Below are positions 59,991-64,000 of a DNA stretch of 64,000 nt, piece after piece (the first letter of the stretch is position 1; each line of letters starts with the position of its first letter). This DNA comes from Owenia fusiformis (lineage: Eukaryota > Annelida > Polychaeta > Sabellida > Oweniidae), in the NCBI GenBank assembly GCA_903813345.2, contig CAIIXF020000007.1, forward strand, positions 8,747,730 to 8,811,729, read 5' to 3'. The notes beneath the pieces are model-generated. The model had not been told where the DNA came from. It saw only the letters and a list, made by a program, of their open reading frames with translations, and ran no database searches. Made by a program: the position numbers and the translations under genes.

Positions 59991-60057
59991 TTACTATCAC
60001 GTCACCTGTCGTCCGATGTCTGGGTCTAGGAAACAGTCTGACTGTATGTTTCTCTAA
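59991..60057 (-). repeat. Inverted fragment of the ~93-bp satellite between two MITEs
   Basis: The 60-odd bases between the MITEs read, on the minus strand, 'agaaacatacagtcagactg' then 'tttcctagacccagacatcg'. This is the satellite unit found on the plus strand on both outer sides. Confidence 0.8.
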
Positions 60058-60547
60058 CACCCCAGTCACATTTGTCGCACGGCGGCCGCAAGTCGACCGC
60101 AGAACAATTAAATCGGTGAATTTCTGCGGCGAGCGTAGAAAAACTACGCTCGCCTTGCGGCCTCCGTACGGCGAATGCAGATTTTTACAGGCCGCAGGAA
60201 AGGCGTAGAAATTATAACTCGGAGTTATAATATTTGTTCATTTCTGAGGTCCCCGTAGAAATCAACTGGCTCAACAAGATTGAATCATTATTTGTCAATG
60301 TTTCACGATCACTTTTCATTTGATATTACATCCTAGCACTATGAATAACATTCATAAATTGTCCTGATGTAAATAAAATGAAAAAAGTATTATTTATCAA
60401 CAGAAATTTAAAATTCACCGTGCGGCTGCCGTGGGAAATGTGACTGCAAAAGTATGAGAGCGCAGAAATTCTGCGGCGAGCGTAGAAAAGCAACTGGCCG
60501 CAGAAATGATAGACCGCACGGCGGCCGCAGGAAATGTGACTGGGGTG
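60058..60547 (-). mobile_element. CACCCCAGTCACATTT-family MITE, copy 2, opposite orientation
   Basis: 490 bp. Its left end ('cacatttgtcgcacggcggc') corresponds to the right end of copy 1 and its right end ('gccgcaggaaatgtgactgg') to the left end of copy 1. The two therefore face each other. TAA is present on both flanks (60055-60057 and 60548-60550). The AT-rich centres match well. Confidence 0.85.
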
Positions 60548-61080
60548 TAAGACTGCACATGGTCTTGAACGACAGGTGACGAGATAGTTAGACAACGCAT
60601 GATCTTATTTCGCCTCTAAGAGAAACATACAGGCAGACTGTTTTCTAGACACAGACAGTAGAAGACAGGTGACGTGATAGTAAGACAACACATGATCTTG
60701 TTTCGGGTCTACGAGACATATACAGGCAGACTGTTTCCTAGACCCAAACAGTGAATGACCGGTGACGAAATAGTTAGACAGCACTTGATCTTGCATTGGG
60801 TCTACAAGACACATACCGGTAGACTGTTTCCTAGACCAAGACAGTGGACGACAGGTGACGAGATAGATAGAATGCACATGATCTTGTTTCGGGTCTAAGA
60901 TAAACATAAGACTGTTTCCTAATCCCAGACATCGGACGACAGGTGACGTGATAGTTAGACTGTACATGGTCTTACATTGGGTCCTAAAACATACTTTTAG
61001 ACGGTCACTTACATCCACGACAGTGCAGGTCGAGAGAAGTGATGTGATAGTCAGACCATTTCTAAGACCAGGGACAGTGG
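60548..61080 (+). repeat. ~93-bp satellite, right part
   Basis: About five to six degenerate units. 'caggcag/ccggtag' landmarks at 60630, 60723 and 60816 give a 93-bp period, each with 'gacgacaggtgacg', 'gatagttagac' and 'catgatcttgtttcgggtct'. A long open minus-strand reading (60605-61120) is the satellite itself. Confidence 0.85.
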
Positions 61081-62465
61081 ATTGGCTGCCTGCTAAGAAA
61101 AGTATTCTGTCACACCTCAACTAAGCCTCCAACAATGGTCTGAGAAATTGATTACCAGGCTTCATGACTAAAGTGGTTGCATGATTGAAGGTCCTGGAGA
61201 GACACGATTCTTCTTGCATTAGGTCTAGAGGTACATTGTACAGTGCACCAGGCTGTATAAAACTTTTTCTTGGGTATGATCTGCACATTCATGAAAAATA
61301 GAAATATATCCACAAACTTGTACCCTTATATTTAACTTACTAATTCGCCTTATTGACTGTGGATGAGAATGTTTTCAAAACTCAACAAGAGTCTGATGGA
61401 ATCATTGATTGTTAAGAAAACATACGATAACATTCTAAATGTAATCATTGTAAGTATGTTTGCCTTATCTAATGACAGTTGGCATATATCTATTTATAGA
61501 GACAAGACTTTTATTACGTCGATGTTAACTATGACACCATCTGAAAACGCTCACCAAAAACGATTTTCATTATTTAATGTTATTATTGTTCATGAAGTTT
61601 AAATGTATCCCAAGTAGCTAGAATGACACTGCGAGTTAGGAATTTACGATTCAATGTGCCCATTGAGTTCAAAATGTGCGAGAGTGGCACCTCACGTGTA
61701 ATGTAATTTGATGGGCCGCGATTTATCAATTACCAAGAGAAATGACATTTGCATAAGTTGAATAGAACATGGGTGTTGCAGTGATTGGAAATTGAATATA
61801 AGAATTAAACGCCAAAGGGAAATAGTTCTCAATCTGGAGCTTTTAGTCTCGACTTAAGACCTGGCATTCTCAACACTTTCCTTTCATTTCCCAATCGGAC
61901 AAAATACCAATAAATTAAGGCAAATGCTTTAGGTAAATTAATTTCTTTGGAAGAATTGTCGGCTCCAAATAAGTTAAGGACGTTTCATGGGAAGCAATTA
62001 GTTGGATATATTAGAAGGTAATCCAATAAAGACGATTTCATCGCGATAGAAGACAGTAATAGTTCTTATATGACCTCTGATCATTTAACAAGTTATTACC
62101 AACGTATTTCAACTGATTGCCAAATGCCTCCCCACGTGCCTAAATTGATAATACCACGCAAACATCAAACATTGGAAGTCATTCTAGGATCAAAGTATTC
62201 ATATTATTAATTAGAACTCTTCTGCTTGGAATTGTTATGAGTTTGAGAGTGCTTTGAGATAAGTGTCTACTGTAAGTCCACTTCAGAGAATAGATGTTAA
62301 CAGTCCTGCTTCATCATGTGTAATTTGCAATTCGTCAAATGACATAATCCATGAAGTCTGGAGGTTGATTTCGGAAAGGCTATGGAATTTTTCGGAAAGA
62401 TAACTTTAAAGAAATTTAATCGAGCACTTATTACTAAAATCGCGTCTCAACACTATACTGTATAC
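61081..62465. other. Non-coding, nothing recognised
   Basis: No supported gene or repeat is seen. The short open frame at 61363-61602 has no recognisable motif or splice context. Confidence 0.4.
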
Positions 62466-62469
62466 ACAC

Positions 62470-63330
62470 TATTAAGAATACAAAATAGTCAAGCTCACGG
62501 GCCTCAGCACCCCCCCCTCTGAAAGCGCCCAATTCTTTTTTGATAAGATTCCTCTGAAACTTGAAAAATGCTATTTATATCTGAAAACAACTATTCATGG
62601 TCCTTAAAAACGCTCAGGATTGCACCAAAAAGTGACAAAAATTTTCCACGGGGAGCATGGACCCCCAAATTCGGGGCCTTCTTCCACCACGCAATCATTT
62701 GCCTAGCCATTTACATTTTCTAGAAAACGTAACCCCCTTTTCAAATACGATGGGGACTTCTATTCTCTTATAGTTTCTCTGTAGGTTTTGGATTTTAGAA
62801 ATCATGAAATTTTAGAACTTTTAGATACCATTCAAAAACTTTTGGTTGGTGGCGTTGGTGGTATTTATTTGGGTACCCATGCAATGGCGGATTCAGGGGA
62901 GCGACGGGGACGCCCCCTCCCCTTCTTTACAACGTAATGATTTGATAAACAGCATATTGTGCTCTGAAATTATGTTGAAAAGTTGTTCAATTTTCGAAAT
63001 TTTACGGAGAACTCCCCCCCCGATCCCCCTATTCTGGCCCTCGTTCGCTGGGCCCACTCGTCATGGTTCGCTTCTCTCACAGCCATTATCAACCCCCTCT
63101 AACATAATATTATGGATCCGTGGCTGGTACCAACGGGTAGTATCAATATTCATTTGATAAATCGTTTAAACACCGATTAAATGTTGTCAGAAAAGAACTA
63201 TTTATAGTCCTTGAAAACGCTCAAATTTTCCGGGGGAGCATGCGCCCCCCCCCCAAGTTGCCGCGCCACCTATATTCTCTGGAAAACGCACACCCCTTTT
63301 CAAATATGATCTGACGCCCCTGTAGCTAAG
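62470..63330 (+). repeat. Two diverged copies of a dispersed repeat
   Basis: About 62575-62770 and about 63185-63330 share, in order, 'gtccttaaaaacgctca', 'ggggagcatg' next to a C-run, 'attttctagaaaacg' (second copy 'attctctggaaaacg') and 'ccccttttcaaata'. Poly-C runs are frequent. The region between holds 'atggcggattcagggg', a sequence typical of dispersed repeats. Low confidence on limits. Confidence 0.55.
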
Positions 63331-64000
63331 CCAAGAACTTTATAATGAACATGCTTTGCAATTCAGCATTTGCATTGACTTCGGTTCAAGAAACATGGTC
63401 ATTTATTAAGGTGCCCTCATCTATGCCAATAATAACGTTTTTTGTAAAGAGCTATCTATTTTTATGATCACTATCGCATAGCTGACGTCGTAAACCGGTA
63501 CATCGAGGGAAGTACCCGAATGCTGGACCCAGAAAAATTCGAGCACCCCTGAACTAGCTGTAATTTTGTTCATTCAAACATTCCATTGTTGCTAAGTGTA
63601 TTCTGACGTAAAATTGCCCATATAAAACCCGTTTATCTAATTTGCAATTCGTAATATGACACAATCCATTTGGAGAATGATTTAAAACTGGTATTAAAAA
63701 TATATAATAGTTAAGCTTCGCCATGCACTCTATAATTCACGTGCTTTGCGAAACGACCGGGGGTGCCACGGTGACCCGTACGTTTTGTTAAGTCACTTTG
63801 ATCTTTTACGGAATCATCAACGTTCCTTTGATAAAGATACTCATCTATTTTCTCTATATATTATCGCATAGTTGACGTCGTTAATCGACACTCCAAGAGG
63901 GAGAATTACTAGAATGCAGATACCCAAACATAAGCTATACCTGTGGAAATTTGCCTTTATTCATTCAAAAACCAATTGTTTACCCCTTGCAATCGTTCAA
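63331..64000. other. Non-coding to window end
   Basis: There are two loosely similar blocks ('atcgcatagctgacgtcgt' near 63474 and 'atcgcatagttgacgtcgt' near 63863, each after 'tctatttt'), suggesting a diverged ~390-bp direct duplication. No gene was seen. Confidence 0.45.

Noticed and set aside
60605-61120. 171-codon minus-strand frame
   Set aside because: It is a satellite read in a frame that avoids stops; the peptide repeats with the 93-bp period.

Overview
The window looks like nuclear DNA of an animal, probably a marine invertebrate. It is AT-rich and repeat-dense. Its genes have many short exons with GT-AG introns, and their products are animal types: ER-retained protein disulfide isomerases, an MFSD4/NaGLT1-like major facilitator transporter, and a Mab-21/cGAS-like nucleotidyltransferase. 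There is a tRNA-derived SINE, a LINE tail and many cut-and-paste DNA transposons. The sequence does not settle the phylum.

Layout. 1-2.0 kb holds nothing recognisable. About 2.0-11.3 kb is a large, diverged inverted-repeat (foldback-like) structure with G-rich minisatellites, a LINE remnant, a SINE, a hairpin MITE and an old Tc1/mariner-like insertion in its right arm. About 14.3-18.4 kb and 18.8-22.4 kb are two copies of a segmental tandem duplication carrying a two-exon gene for a type II membrane protein. Copy B (19864-21834) is intact and resembles a Golgi glycosyltransferase. Copy A is a pseudogene. Each copy carries a transposon that the other lacks, so the empty sites can be read directly. 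22.9-33.3 kb holds a Tc1/mariner-like relic, two related DNA transposons with clear 5-bp target duplications (24185-26496 and 32729-33296), a 680-bp near-perfect tandem duplication, and a complete three-exon MFSD4B-like transporter (28675-31993).

34.98-46.38 kb contains two head-to-tail PDI genes, each with 11 coding exons at the same positions and phases. Both have the P4HB-like a-b-b'-a' plan, a signal peptide and a KEEL or KDEL ER-retention tail. In both, the N-terminal thioredoxin-like domain has lost its CxxC and has an RSK-containing motif instead, so each enzyme has one redox site (CGHC, in a').

47.5-51.2 kb holds nested inverted-repeat elements. 51254-52366 is an uninterrupted cGAS-like receptor/Mab-21 gene with an intact-looking catalytic triad. 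52.4-64 kb is mostly non-coding: a near-perfect palindrome, one minus-strand candidate exon (57529-57701), and a ~93-bp satellite carrying two oppositely oriented MITEs that bracket an inverted piece of the same satellite. The secretory-pathway genes (PDIs, type II glycosyltransferase-like protein, transporter) do not form one obvious pathway; the only clear functional cluster is the PDI tandem pair.
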